Program-made: the position numbers and the translations under genes
Notes under the pieces: generated by a model
Told to the model about the DNA's origin: nothing
Databases searched by the model: none
What the model saw: the letters and a program-made list of their open reading frames with translations, nothing else
Assembly: GCF_009758125.1 (NCBI RefSeq)
Contig: NZ_WRXO01000003.1
Coordinates: forward strand, 248,001 to 312,000
Direction: 5' to 3'
DNA: 64,000 nt
Source of the DNA: Chitinophaga oryziterrae
GTDB taxonomy: Bacteria; Bacteroidota; Bacteroidia; Chitinophagales; Chitinophagaceae
In this document: piece by piece, positions 1 to 9,554 of the stretch
How the letters are laid out: the number at the start of each line of letters is the position of its first letter
How positions within the stretch are numbered: position 1 is the stretch's first letter

Positions 1-225
1 AATTAATAAAAGAAATGAAGATGAGAAGAGTAAAATAATGGGAAACTGGAAACTCCGTTCAATTACCATCTCGGCTTTACTGGGAACATAGACATCTCAG
101 GCATTATTTTTCGTCTTATATTACTGTTGTAAAAAGCATAAAAGAGGATAGTTTTTTTTGATCTTGCTGATATGTAAAATTGATAATTTCTATATCACTT
201 TTTAATAGTACAACAACATTTAAAT
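1..225. other. Left-edge stretch, mostly non-coding
   Basis: An open frame on the plus strand runs from base 2 to a TAG stop at 89-91 and could be the last 29 codons of a gene that begins outside the window; its end reads ISALLGT. The peptide is not recognisable and may be chance. The rest, about 92-225, is AT-rich with a run of T at 151-158, and I see no gene in it. Confidence 0.25.
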
Positions 226-375
226 ATGAAAAAAGTAACGGGCCTTGGCGGCATATTTTTTAAATGCGATAATCCGAAAGAAATGAACGAATGGTATGCC
301 CAAAACCTTGGATTGGCTACAGGTGAATACGGAACAACGTTTGAGTGGCGGAAGTCTTTCTGCTGTCACCATTGA
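226..375 (+). pseudogene. Truncated VOC-family (glyoxalase/bleomycin-resistance-like) gene
   Basis: An ATG at 226 opens a 49-codon frame that reads as the start of a VOC-family protein: the first beta strand (VTGLGGIFFKC), then the helix with the motif NEWYAQNLGL that is typical of glyoxalase-like proteins, then TTFEWRKS, and then a stop. Family members are usually about 120-140 residues, so roughly two thirds is missing. The following 100 bases do not restore the family in any frame I could follow. I read this as a gene remnant left by a deletion or rearrangement. The call rests on the N-terminal motif only. Confidence 0.6.
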
Positions 376-478
376 AATGCACATTTATGAACATGAGCCA
401 TCCAGACAACTAAATTGAGCTGTGAGAGAAATCGGCAATTGGTTATAACTGCTGATCTTTGTATCCTTAATTCATAAT

Positions 479-1450
479 ATGACAACAATAACAAAAATGC
501 CCCTCGGCAAAGATGGTCCGCTCGTATCTAAACTCGGATTAGGCTGCATGCGCATGTCATCAGTCTGGGGAAGCCCGGTGAGTGATGAAAGCGAAAGTAT
601 CTCTACTATTCAGATGGCATTGGACAGTGGCATTAATTTCCTGAATACCGGGGATTTTTATGGCAGTGGTCACAACGAGCTGCTTGTAGGTAAAGCCATC
701 AAAGGCAGAAGGGACGATGCGTTTGTGAGTGTCAAGTTTGGCGCGATCTTCTATGGTGGTCAATGGCTCGGGTTGGACCTGCGTCCAATGGCCATCAGGA
801 ACTTCATCAACTATTCTTTGGTGCGCCTGGGTATTGATACCATTGATCTTTATCAGCCTTGCAGACTTGATAACAGCGTTCCTGTGGAAGATGTGATCGG
901 AACTGTCGCCGACCTGATCAAAGAAGGAAAGGTACGTTATCTCGGCGTTTCTGAAATAACGGCTGATCAATTGCGCAAGGCGAATAGCGTATACCCTGTA
1001 ACTGCATTGGAAATAGGCTATTCATTGGCCGATCGCCAGATAGAAAGTGAGTTGCTTCCTGTTGCTAAAGAACTGGGTATAGGGGTTGTAGCCTTTGCCA
1101 ATACGGCCGAGGGATTGCTTACCGGTGAGATGAAAGCACCTCTTGCTGCCAATGACTATCACAATCACTTCTCGCGTTTTCAGGGAGAGAACCTGATAAA
1201 GAACCTGGAAAAAGTTGAAGTATTAAAGACAATGGCAAAGGGAAAAGGATTCACCCCTACACAATTAGCAATTGCCTGGGTGAATGCACAGGGGGATCAT
1301 ATCATGCCATTGGTAAGCATGAGCCGGAGATCACGACTGCCGGAAAATATACAGGCGATGGAAATCGGCTTCACTCCTGATGAGATGAATACCCTTAACA
1401 GGCAATTTTCGACTGGCGCGATATTGGGTGGTACATACCTGCAACGATAG
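479..1450 (+). CDS. Aldo/keto reductase with non-canonical catalytic tetrad
   Basis: This 323-residue protein has the (beta/alpha)8 aldo/keto reductase fold expected to bind NADP(H) and reduce or oxidise a carbonyl substrate in the cytoplasm. The N-terminal strand VSKLGLGCMRMS, the catalytic Tyr61 in FYGSGHNE and Lys86 in VSVKFGA are all present. Two tetrad positions differ: the usual Asp is Asn56 (LNTGDFYG) and the usual His is Cys128 (LYQPCRLD). The cofactor-binding tail is present (MPLVSMSRRSRLPEN). From memory, some oxidoreductases of the family carry Ala or another residue at the His position, so this may be a divergent branch rather than a dead enzyme. An AraC-type regulator starts 41 bases downstream on the same strand and may control it. 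The substrate cannot be told from the sequence. Confidence 0.88.
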   Translation: MTTITKMPLGKDGPLVSKLGLGCMRMSSVWGSPVSDESESISTIQMALDSGINFLNTGDFYGSGHNELLVGKAIKGRRDDAFVSVKFGAIFYGGQWLGLDLRPMAIRNFINYSLVRLGIDTIDLYQPCRLDNSVPVEDVIGTVADLIKEGKVRYLGVSEITADQLRKANSVYPVTALEIGYSLADRQIESELLPVAKELGIGVVAFANTAEGLLTGEMKAPLAANDYHNHFSRFQGENLIKNLEKVEVLKTMAKGKGFTPTQLAIAWVNAQGDHIMPLVSMSRRSRLPENIQAMEIGFTPDEMNTLNRQFSTGAILGGTYLQR

Positions 1451-1491
1451 GGAAGGGCACATAAGCCCCGCTTGTTTTATATCTTTACATA

Positions 1492-2310
1492 ATGACGAAT
1501 CCAACTGAAATAATTCCGGGAGTCATCTTTTACTCTTATCTCTCTGCTACACGAAAGGAGAAAGTAGGATTTCTTGCACACAATACCCTGGTGTTGCAGG
1601 TTTCCGGTCTGTTTACTTTGGAAACGTCCCGACAGAAAATTTCTATGAGGAGGGGTGAAATGTTGCTGATCGGTAAAAATCAGCTGGGAGAGATAACGAA
1701 AACTCCGCTGCCTGGTGAGGATTATGAAACGATTGTCATTTCACTACAGGAAGACATGCTCAGAAAGATCGCGCTGGAGGAGCAAATAGAGATACAACAG
1801 AAATACACAGGCCCCCCCAACATCCTTATTCCTGGAAACGATTTCCTGCAAGGCTATTTTCAATCTGTAATACCCTATGTCAGAAATCCGGTAGAAAAGT
1901 TAACGGCTGCCATGGGCATTTTGAAAGTGAACGAAGGGGTGAAGTTGCTGCTGCATACCAGGCCAGAGCTCAGCGCGTTTTTGTTCGACTTTTCCGAGCC
2001 TTATAAGATCGATCTGGAAAAGTTTATGCTCAGCAATTTCCATTTTAATGTCCCGCTGGAGAAATTTGCACAGTTTACCGGCAGAAGCCTTGCAGGGTTT
2101 AAGCGTGATTTCCAAAAAGTATTCGGTATGGCGCCCCGCCGGTGGCTGCAGGAAAAAAGACTGGCAGAAGCCTGGCATCTTATAGAAGAAAGAAACAAGA
2201 AACCATCTGCCATCTATCTCGACCTGGGATTTGAAAGCCTCTCTCATTTCTCGCATTCCTTTAAAAAGAAATTCGGCAAAGCGCCGTCCGACTCCGGAAA
2301 AATAAAATAG
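1492..2310 (+). CDS. AraC-family transcriptional regulator
   Basis: This 272-residue protein has an N-terminal cupin-like sensing part (about residues 1-120, with MRRGEMLLIGKNQ) and a C-terminal double helix-turn-helix of the AraC type (about 165-268). The second recognition helix region reads YLDLGFESLSHFSHSFKKKFGKAP, the hallmark of the family. Overall shape is like ExsA/PobR-type members rather than sugar-binding AraC itself. It lies 41 bases after the aldo/keto reductase gene on the same strand, so the two are probably cotranscribed; autoregulation or control of the reductase is an inference. No effector can be predicted. Confidence 0.9.
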   Translation: MTNPTEIIPGVIFYSYLSATRKEKVGFLAHNTLVLQVSGLFTLETSRQKISMRRGEMLLIGKNQLGEITKTPLPGEDYETIVISLQEDMLRKIALEEQIEIQQKYTGPPNILIPGNDFLQGYFQSVIPYVRNPVEKLTAAMGILKVNEGVKLLLHTRPELSAFLFDFSEPYKIDLEKFMLSNFHFNVPLEKFAQFTGRSLAGFKRDFQKVFGMAPRRWLQEKRLAEAWHLIEERNKKPSAIYLDLGFESLSHFSHSFKKKFGKAPSDSGKIK

Positions 2311-2384
2311 GTGGTTTTACCTGATATATTAATTGGGGGTGACCAAAAAGAGTCTAACTAAACACTCCTTTTGTAGCAAATTCA

Positions 2385-2402
2385 AAGCTCCGTTAGGAGC
2401 TT
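2385..2402. repeat. CTCCGTTAGGAG palindrome, also possible terminator
   Basis: A perfect 7-bp stem (AAGCTCC / GGAGCTT) with loop GTTA lies between the convergent AraC and sensor-kinase genes. TTTTGTAGCAAA precedes it. The core CTCCGTTAGGAG recurs at 45161-45261 and in variant form at 6941 and 25461, so it is a member of a dispersed family. A T-rich stretch follows about 10 bases downstream, so it may also stop transcription of the AraC gene. Confidence 0.6.
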
Positions 2403-2516
2403 ATTGAGTAGTATTTTTAACTGCCCTTTTTAGTCAGCCCCCATTAATATTATTTAGTTCGAAAACTTACCCATATTTAAGTGGGCCTGTAACCTGTTGA
2501 TACATAAGGCTTATAT

Positions 2517-5500
2517 TTACCTGTCTTTTTTTGCCCATTTTTTCAGCAACTCAATAAGTGTATGCTGATTAATTGGTTTGCCGATATAATCATTCATGCC
2601 GGCATTCATGCATTTATCCTGGTCTTCTTTCATGGCATTGGCAGTCATGGCAATAATGACAGGCTGTTCCCCTGCTTGCTGGCGGATAGCTTTAGTTGCT
2701 TCAATTCCATCTATATCCGGCATCTGCATATCCATCAGTATAAGATTATATTTATTGCTTTCCCACATTTGAAGTGCTTCATGTCCGTTGTTAGCTATGT
2801 CCGGCTCATACCCGAGTTTACCCAGAATAGTTTTTGCCACAAACTGATTGACAGCATCATCTTCAGCGAGCAAAATATTCCATGGATATAATTTGGCTAA
2901 ATTTTTAAGCTGAGTTTGAGAAGTCATTATTATATCATCATCTGTGGATTGTTTTTTCTTGTTCTTGAGCGTATCGAAGATCTGTGTAAACAGCATTTTT
3001 TGTTTGATAGGTTTGATCAGCGCGGATACAAAAAGACCAGCGTTTTGCTTGTAATCGTATTCTCCGATGGAACTTAACAATATGATGGGTAGCTGAGGAT
3101 TAAGTTCTTTTATGTTTTTTGCCAGTTCAGTACCATCCATATCCGGCATATGCATGTCTGTCAGCACCAGGTCAACAGGAACATCCTCTTTGATTATTTT
3201 TAATGCCTCTTCTCCGGAGGCTGCCGGTAAAGTAATAAGCTCCCATTGGTCCAGTTGACTTTTAAGAATACTTAAATTGGTCATATTGTCATCTACGATC
3301 AATATCCTCTTTTTCTCAAGTCCATCATAGTTGGTATTAACATAGTTGGTGAGAGGCTCTTTACTCACTTTGGCACAGATAGTAAAAATGAAAGTTGTTC
3401 CCTGTTCCTGCTCACTTAAAACCTGAAAATGGCCTCCCATAATTTCGACCAGTTTTTTACAAATTACCAATCCTAACCCGGTTCCTCCATATTTACGGGT
3501 AGTAGAAGCATCTACCTGCGAAAATGCCTTGAACAATTTATCGATATTTTTCTCTGAGATGCCTATGCCTGTATCTTTGATAGTAAATCTTATCTGGACA
3601 ATATCATCCTCCAGATATTTTTCAAGTTGTAACTTCACAAATATTTCTCCTTTCGGAGTGAATTTAATTGCATTCCCAATAAGATTCATCAGTACCTGTT
3701 TCAGCCGCAAACGATCTCCAATGATCTGGGCCGGTACATCATGGCTAATCTGGTATAATAGATCTAATCCGGCTTTTGCTGCTTTATCAGCAAAAATATC
3801 CAGCACTTCTTCAATGCATATACGCAGATCAAAATCCTTCATTTCAAGTTCTATTTTACCTGATTCTATCTTGGAAAAATCCAGGATATCATTGATCACA
3901 TTCAGCAGACTTTCCCCACTAATCTTCAGGATCTCTGCATATTTCCGTTGTTCTTCGTTAAGGCCACTGTCTGCCAGCAGATCTGCCATTCCGATCACAC
4001 CATTCATCGGCGTGCGGATCTCATGACTCATTGTTGCCAGGAAAACACTTTTGGCACGGTTGGCCTGTTCTGCTTCTTTTCGTGCTTTCCGTTCTTCTTT
4101 CATTGCAACATCTAATCGTTCGGTCCGTTCCTTTACCTGTTTTTCCAATACTTCTTTCTGTGCTTTGATGGTACTGATACGAATCCTGTATACAAAAACA
4201 ATAACTGCCGCAACAACTGCTATTACCAGTAATTTGAACCACCATGTCATCCAGAAAGGGGGGATAATAACAAGTTGTATAGAGGTTACATGAGATGACC
4301 ATTCGCCATTGTTCATGAGTCCTTTTACTTTTAGTATATATTTGCCGGGATCCAGATTAGTGTAGGTAGCTATCCGTCTGGGGCCCACCTCATTCCAATC
4401 TGCATCAAAACCGTCCAGCTTGTACATGTATTCTTTTTTATCCCTGATGGTATAGTTCAGGGACGCGAATTCGAATGAAATAACCGAGTGCTCATAAGGT
4501 AAAATGATCTCTGTTGCTTCTCCTATACTTTTTTTCAATGGAGAAGGATCTTTTTCGTCAAGGGCGATTGGTACATCCTTGTTCAGAATCTGGAAATTGG
4601 TAAATATTAAAGGAGGATCAAATGAATCTATCTCTATACTGTCGGGATTAAACATATTAAAACCGTTCACTCCGCCAAAATACATCATCCCTGAACGACT
4701 TCTGATAGCTGCATGTGCCTTAAATTCATTCGACTGTAGCCCGTCAGCCGTGGAGAAATTTGTAAAAGATTTTGTTGATGGATCGAACCTGGACAATCCT
4801 TTATTGGTACTGATCCAAAGTCGCCCTTTAGCATCTTCCAATATATCAAATATGATGTTATTGGGTAAACCGTCCTGTACAAAGTAAGAGGTTGTGGTTC
4901 TGCGTTCTCTGTTCCAGCAGTTTAAACCATAACTGGTGCCAATCCATATGTTCCTGTTATGATCTTCATAGATGCAATTGATCCTGTTGTCAATCTGCTC
5001 ATTCGAGCCTTTTGTGGGAGCAAAACGGGTAAAGACCTGCGTAGTTTTATTAAATGTCTGCAGTCCTTTTTCAAAGCTTCCTATCCAGATTACACCTTCA
5101 CTATCCTGATAAATGCTTTGTATCCGGTCACTGATAATGCTATTGGGATTATTGCTGTCGTGTTTATAATGTTTAAAAGATTTGGTTTTAAAATTATAAA
5201 AGTCCATTCCCCCTCCAAAAGTACCTAACCACAGGTCATAATCCCTGTCCTTCATAATTGCGCAAACATTATCGAAGTTGACACTGGTACTGTCTTTGGG
5301 ATTATGCTTTAATTGCCTGAACGTATTTTTTTTCAGATTAAGTATTGAGATCCCATCGCCTACAGTACCCATCCATAAATTATCTTCCTTATCCATCTGC
5401 AGGGGAACAATATAATCACTGCTAACAGTCCCCGGATCGCCTTCCTTGTGTCTGAAATGAGTAAAATTGCCGGTTGCCGGATCAAATAAATTTAAGCCTC

Positions 5501-6674
5501 CTCCGTCTGTTGCTATCCATATACGGCCATCACTGTTTTCAAAGAAGCAAAGTACGTAGTTATTACTAAGGCTGTTATCAGAAGCATTATGATTGTAATG
5601 AGTGAACTTATTGCCGTCCTTGTTATAAAGGTTTACACCACCACTGTAAGTTCCTACCCACATGTTTCCATGGGAATCTTCATAAATAGAATAAATGGAA
5701 TTGTTGCTCAGACTTGTTCTATCAATTTCATCGTACAATACATTATTGAAAGTTCCTTTTTTCGGATTGAATATGCTCAAGCCGCCATTTTCTGTACCAA
5801 TCCATAAATTATCCTTATCATCAACCTGCATGCATAGTATTACGTCCAGGGGTAGCGTATTGTGGTTGCGGTGATCGTGTTTGAAATGGCGAAATGTCTG
5901 TGTTCCCGGATTAAATAAATCCAATCCGCCACCTCTGGTCCCTATCCATAAATGATGACTTCCGTCTTCAACAATTGCTTCAACTGAATTATGGGCCAAC
6001 GACGTTGTATCGTCACCTGAATGCTGAAAATGAGTAAAGGATTGTGTTTTACTGTTTAGCAGATTTAAGCCCCCCAGAAAGGTACCAGCCCAGATATTAT
6101 GCCGACTGTCTTCAAAAATACTACGCACATAATTGTTACTCATACTTCCTGCTTTATTCTCATCATGTTTATATAACGTGAACTGATTAGTAGTGTAATT
6201 AAACTTATTCAGGCCGCCACTCTCTGTTCCTATCCATATGTTATCATTACTGTCTATGTAAAGTGTGCTTACAAAGTCATTACTGAGGCTATTCGCATTA
6301 TTTTTATCATGAACATAGTGGATGAACTGTTCTGTTGCCCTGTCAAACCTGTTTAATCCTCCGCCCCAGGTACCGACCCACATATTTCCTTTCTTATCCT
6401 GTACAATACTTTTAATGAAATTATTATTTATACTGGTTGCATTTTTTTTATCGTTCTTATATACTTTAAGCTGATAACCATCATATTTATTTAATCCGTC
6501 CTGTGTTCCGAACCACATCAATCCCCTGATGTCCTGTAAGACACAGGTTACGTTACTTTGAGATAATCCCTCATTTGGGCCTATATGTGCAAACCTTATT
6601 TGTTGATTCTGAGAATGTGCAAGCAGAGGGAGACAATTCAGCAATATATACATATAGTATTTGCATGCTTTCAT
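2517..6674 (-). CDS. Hybrid sensor histidine kinase with regulator propeller, Y_Y_Y domain and two receivers
   Basis: This 1385-residue one-protein phosphorelay starts with a signal peptide (about 1-21). A long periplasmic beta propeller follows, with many Reg_prop repeats of the type [14 protein letters not shown] / [13 protein letters not shown] (about 25-700). Then come a Y_Y_Y domain (about 720-795), one membrane helix (about 803-827), a short coiled coil, the HisKA box [11 protein letters not shown] with His884, and an HATPase domain with GTGLGL. Two receivers follow, with phospho-acceptors Asp1173 ([10 protein letters not shown]) and Asp1315 ([10 protein letters not shown]). Unlike classical Bacteroides hybrid two-component systems there is no C-terminal AraC-type DNA-binding domain, so output must pass to another protein or act by phosphotransfer. 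It is divergent from the GH8 gene, which makes the three glycan hydrolases its most obvious candidate targets. That link is inference. Confidence 0.95.
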   Translation of the reverse strand: MKACKYYMYILLNCLPLLAHSQNQQIRFAHIGPNEGLSQSNVTCVLQDIRGLMWFGTQDGLNKYDGYQLKVYKNDKKNATSINNNFIKSIVQDKKGNMWVGTWGGGLNRFDRATEQFIHYVHDKNNANSLSNDFVSTLYIDSNDNIWIGTESGGLNKFNYTTNQFTLYKHDENKAGSMSNNYVRSIFEDSRHNIWAGTFLGGLNLLNSKTQSFTHFQHSGDDTTSLAHNSVEAIVEDGSHHLWIGTRGGGLDLFNPGTQTFRHFKHDHRNHNTLPLDVILCMQVDDKDNLWIGTENGGLSIFNPKKGTFNNVLYDEIDRTSLSNNSIYSIYEDSHGNMWVGTYSGGVNLYNKDGNKFTHYNHNASDNSLSNNYVLCFFENSDGRIWIATDGGGLNLFDPATGNFTHFRHKEGDPGTVSSDYIVPLQMDKEDNLWMGTVGDGISILNLKKNTFRQLKHNPKDSTSVNFDNVCAIMKDRDYDLWLGTFGGGMDFYNFKTKSFKHYKHDSNNPNSIISDRIQSIYQDSEGVIWIGSFEKGLQTFNKTTQVFTRFAPTKGSNEQIDNRINCIYEDHNRNIWIGTSYGLNCWNRERRTTTSYFVQDGLPNNIIFDILEDAKGRLWISTNKGLSRFDPSTKSFTNFSTADGLQSNEFKAHAAIRSRSGMMYFGGVNGFNMFNPDSIEIDSFDPPLIFTNFQILNKDVPIALDEKDPSPLKKSIGEATEIILPYEHSVISFEFASLNYTIRDKKEYMYKLDGFDADWNEVGPRRIATYTNLDPGKYILKVKGLMNNGEWSSHVTSIQLVIIPPFWMTWWFKLLVIAVVAAVIVFVYRIRISTIKAQKEVLEKQVKERTERLDVAMKEERKARKEAEQANRAKSVFLATMSHEIRTPMNGVIGMADLLADSGLNEEQRKYAEILKISGESLLNVINDILDFSKIESGKIELEMKDFDLRICIEEVLDIFADKAAKAGLDLLYQISHDVPAQIIGDRLRLKQVLMNLIGNAIKFTPKGEIFVKLQLEKYLEDDIVQIRFTIKDTGIGISEKNIDKLFKAFSQVDASTTRKYGGTGLGLVICKKLVEIMGGHFQVLSEQEQGTTFIFTICAKVSKEPLTNYVNTNYDGLEKKRILIVDDNMTNLSILKSQLDQWELITLPAASGEEALKIIKEDVPVDLVLTDMHMPDMDGTELAKNIKELNPQLPIILLSSIGEYDYKQNAGLFVSALIKPIKQKMLFTQIFDTLKNKKKQSTDDDIIMTSQTQLKNLAKLYPWNILLAEDDAVNQFVAKTILGKLGYEPDIANNGHEALQMWESNKYNLILMDMQMPDIDGIEATKAIRQQAGEQPVIIAMTANAMKEDQDKCMNAGMNDYIGKPINQHTLIELLKKWAKKDR

Positions 6675-7121
6675 TAAATGGAATTTAAATATATGAACAC
6701 AATAACCGTTCGATATGTTCTGATTTCCGGTATTTTCACAGATATGTCCAATTTAGCAGCGTCTCAGCTAACTTAAGATAATTAGAGAGAAAATCCAGAA
6801 TATGTTATATGATCAGAATGGATAAGTCTGCTTTAAAGCGCTAAAACCTTCTACCAGGCTCCCGAAAGCCGGCGATAAATTTCAGATTTTTATTCAATGC
6901 CGTTTAGTTAAACGCTGCATATGCAACTAAACATAATAGGCTCCGTTAAGAGCCTTTTTTAGTATTTAAAAGAGTATTGAAAATCAGTATGCTTAATAGT
7001 TTTTTATATTCATTCACAAGAAATCCAGGATTTATTTTTATCTTGAAAGTCCACTGTTATGTTACCGTCCCTTAACAACCTGGCCTATATTCACATTTAC
7101 TCAATAAATAACCAAGAAAAA
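6675..7121. promoter_or_regulatory. Divergent intergenic region with two stacked hairpins
   Basis: This 447-base gap separates the divergent sensor kinase and GH8 genes. It holds a compound hairpin at 6902-6932 (arms GTTTAGTT / AACTAAAC around the inner palindrome GCATATGC). That is followed at 6938-6955 by the stem AGGCTC / GAGCCT with loop CGTTAA, and then a T6 run at 6955-6960. The second hairpin looks like a plus-strand intrinsic terminator, yet no plus-strand gene ends here. I see no convincing coding frame in the gap. It may end a small RNA or a leader transcript; see the findings. Confidence 0.5.
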
Positions 7122-9347
7122 ATGAAAACCCGTATCAGAAATTTGAAATGTAGTCTCACACTTTTATTCTTTATGATGTATGGTCTTGTCAATGCACAAA
7201 ACAAGCCCTTTCCGCAAGGTGTGAATTTTCCAGGATGTATAAAGCCCAGCAATGTGACTCAGGCACAGATGAATACGGCCATCCAGACTTTTTACAATAC
7301 TTATAAATCCAAGTATCTTAAACAGTGTCCTGATGCAACAGATCAGTATTATATGTATGCAGAAGGTAATCCTTCTTCCTCCACAGATGCTACTGTTTCG
7401 GAACAACATGGTTATGCCATGATCACAATGGCATTGATGGCTGGTTATGATGCCAACGCGAAGAAGTATTATGATGGCATGTACAAACTCTATTCGCGTT
7501 TCAGATCTACCACAAACAACAATTTCATGTCGTGGGTGATCAAGAAAAACGGATCTGTTATGGTGGGTGGAGAAGGCTCTGCTACAGATGGCGATTTTGA
7601 CATCGCTTATTCACTCATCCTGGCACATTACCAGTGGGGTGGTGGCCCGGCAGGAACTTCTGTTACCTACCTGAATGAAGCTAAACGTATCATTAATGCA
7701 TTTCATGGTACCCATGGTGTAGTAGGCGCAAGCACTTACCGCACCTTACTTGGTGATGATTTCAGCAATCAGCTGAACACACGTTCATCAGACTGGATGA
7801 TTGATCACATGACTGCGTATAAAAATGCAACAGGCGATGCTTTCTGGACCAACGTAGAGAACGAAGTATACAATTGCATAGCTGACCTCACCGGAACAGG
7901 AAAACCCGGCGCAAGCACCGGATTAGTGTCAGATTTCGCTAAGAACGATCCTGCGGTACCGGATGCTGCTGGTGGTGGTACCGGTGAAGATGATGCTGAT
8001 AAATACAGCTGGAATGGTTGCCGTTACCCATGGCGCATTGCAATGGGCTATCAGCATTACGGATCAACGAAGGCTAAAGCTGCTATAACAAAGTTGCTCG
8101 ACTGGGCTACAGGAACTCCTACAAGCGGAGATCCTCAGAACTTTAACGGCGGATATAACCTGAACGGTACCAAGTTAGGCTCGGATGCAGGTGAACTTGC
8201 TTTTGTGGCTCCTATTACCCTTGCTGCAACTGTAGATGCTAAGTACCAGTCTTTCCTGAATAAAGGATGGGGAGAGTTAACAACCCTTTCAGGCAGCGAT
8301 TCTTACAATGATGCTATCGGTCTTCTTTGTATGCTGTCTATTTCCGGTAACTGGTGGATACCTGGTTCTACCAGTACGCCAACAGCGCCTGCAGCTCCAT
8401 CCGGTCTGCTGGCAACCGTAGTTTCCAGCAGTCAGATTAACTTAAGCTGGACAGACAACTCATCCAATGAGGACAATTTTAAAGTTGAATACTCTACAAA
8501 TGGAGGTACCAGCTGGACTGCCCTGGCAACAACAGCAGCAAATACCTCCAGTTATTCCAATACTGGTTTAACTGCCGCTACTGCTTACTCTTACAGGGTT
8601 TATGCTGTAAATACAACGGGTAATTCTGCTTATTCCGGTGTAGTAACTGCTACCACTTCATCAGTAGGTACTTCTGCTAACCTGGCATTGAATAAAACCG
8701 GTGTAGCCTCTTCTTTGGAAACATCTGCTTATCCTGCAAGCCTGGCATTTGATGGCAGCGCTACCACCCGTTGGGCAAGCGTCGAAGGAGTAGATCCACA
8801 ATGGATCTATGTAGACTTAGGCGCCAGTTATGCTGTCAACAGGGTGAAAATTACCTGGGAAGCAGCTTACGGGAAGGACTTCCTGATACAAACTTCAGCA
8901 GATGCTTCTACCTGGACTACCATAAAAACAGTGACAGGCAATACAGCTCTTGCAAACGACTATACCGGTCTTTCAGGTAGCGGTCGTTATGTAAGAATAT
9001 ATGGCACGGCAAGAGGCACTACATATGGATATTCTATTTATGAACTGGAAGTCTATGGTGCCGCTGCAAAAACATCTTCCAATATTGCTGTTGCATCTTC
9101 TTTAGAAGCATTTAGCGCTGACCAGGTTTCAATAACTGTATCACCTAACCCGACAAAGGATGTACTGACTGTTAAATATAAAGGAACGACCCCACAGTCC
9201 GTTTTAAGGATCTATAATATGAACGGTCAGCAGATATACTTCTCAAAAGTGAATGGAAACACTACGCAGGTAGACGTTTCCGGATGGCCTAAAGGAATTT
9301 ATATTATTTCAGTAGGTAGTGTTCGCAAGAAGGTAATAGTAGAATAA
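7122..9347 (+). CDS. Secreted glycoside hydrolase family 8 enzyme with FN3, F5/8 type C and T9SS domains
   Basis: From the ATG at 7122 the protein has 741 residues. I prefer this start because it is followed by a clear signal peptide (MKTRIRNLKCSLTLLFFMMY to NAQ); an in-frame ATG at 7059 would only add 21 unrelated residues. The GH8 domain (about 30-400) carries the acid Glu94 in VSEQHGYAM and the Asp-rich TDGDFDIAY at 155-163, features of chitosanases, lichenases and endoglucanases of this family. Then come a fibronectin type III domain (about 420-505), an F5/8 type C carbohydrate-binding module (about 515-645) and a Por-type C-terminal sorting domain (about 660-741, with SPNPTKDVLTV and KGIYIISV). 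The enzyme is therefore probably exported by the type IX system and held on or released from the cell surface. Chitosan or beta-glucan is the likely substrate, but GH8 alone does not decide between them. Confidence 0.92.
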   Translation: MKTRIRNLKCSLTLLFFMMYGLVNAQNKPFPQGVNFPGCIKPSNVTQAQMNTAIQTFYNTYKSKYLKQCPDATDQYYMYAEGNPSSSTDATVSEQHGYAMITMALMAGYDANAKKYYDGMYKLYSRFRSTTNNNFMSWVIKKNGSVMVGGEGSATDGDFDIAYSLILAHYQWGGGPAGTSVTYLNEAKRIINAFHGTHGVVGASTYRTLLGDDFSNQLNTRSSDWMIDHMTAYKNATGDAFWTNVENEVYNCIADLTGTGKPGASTGLVSDFAKNDPAVPDAAGGGTGEDDADKYSWNGCRYPWRIAMGYQHYGSTKAKAAITKLLDWATGTPTSGDPQNFNGGYNLNGTKLGSDAGELAFVAPITLAATVDAKYQSFLNKGWGELTTLSGSDSYNDAIGLLCMLSISGNWWIPGSTSTPTAPAAPSGLLATVVSSSQINLSWTDNSSNEDNFKVEYSTNGGTSWTALATTAANTSSYSNTGLTAATAYSYRVYAVNTTGNSAYSGVVTATTSSVGTSANLALNKTGVASSLETSAYPASLAFDGSATTRWASVEGVDPQWIYVDLGASYAVNRVKITWEAAYGKDFLIQTSADASTWTTIKTVTGNTALANDYTGLSGSGRYVRIYGTARGTTYGYSIYELEVYGAAAKTSSNIAVASSLEAFSADQVSITVSPNPTKDVLTVKYKGTTPQSVLRIYNMNGQQIYFSKVNGNTTQVDVSGWPKGIYIISVGSVRKKVIVE

Positions 9348-9363
9348 ATACTAAATAAAATTT

Positions 9364-9398
9364 AAGAAGCCGTATCAAAACAATTGATACGGCTTCTT
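9364..9398 (+). terminator. Intrinsic terminator of the GH8 gene
   Basis: A perfect 15-bp stem (9364-9378 with 9384-9398) and loop AACAA starts 17 bases after the GH8 stop. T-rich sequence follows. Confidence 0.9.
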
Positions 9399-9554
9399 TC
9401 TTTACTACAGGCATATCTATGTGAAGAACATTAACTTCCTATCAGTTTTTATAAATATTGTATCAGCCCCCAATAAAAACAAAAAAAACAAGATGGATCT
9501 ATTATTTTAGTACTCTCATGCTTAGATAGAGAATGCAAAATTAAACAGGTCGCA

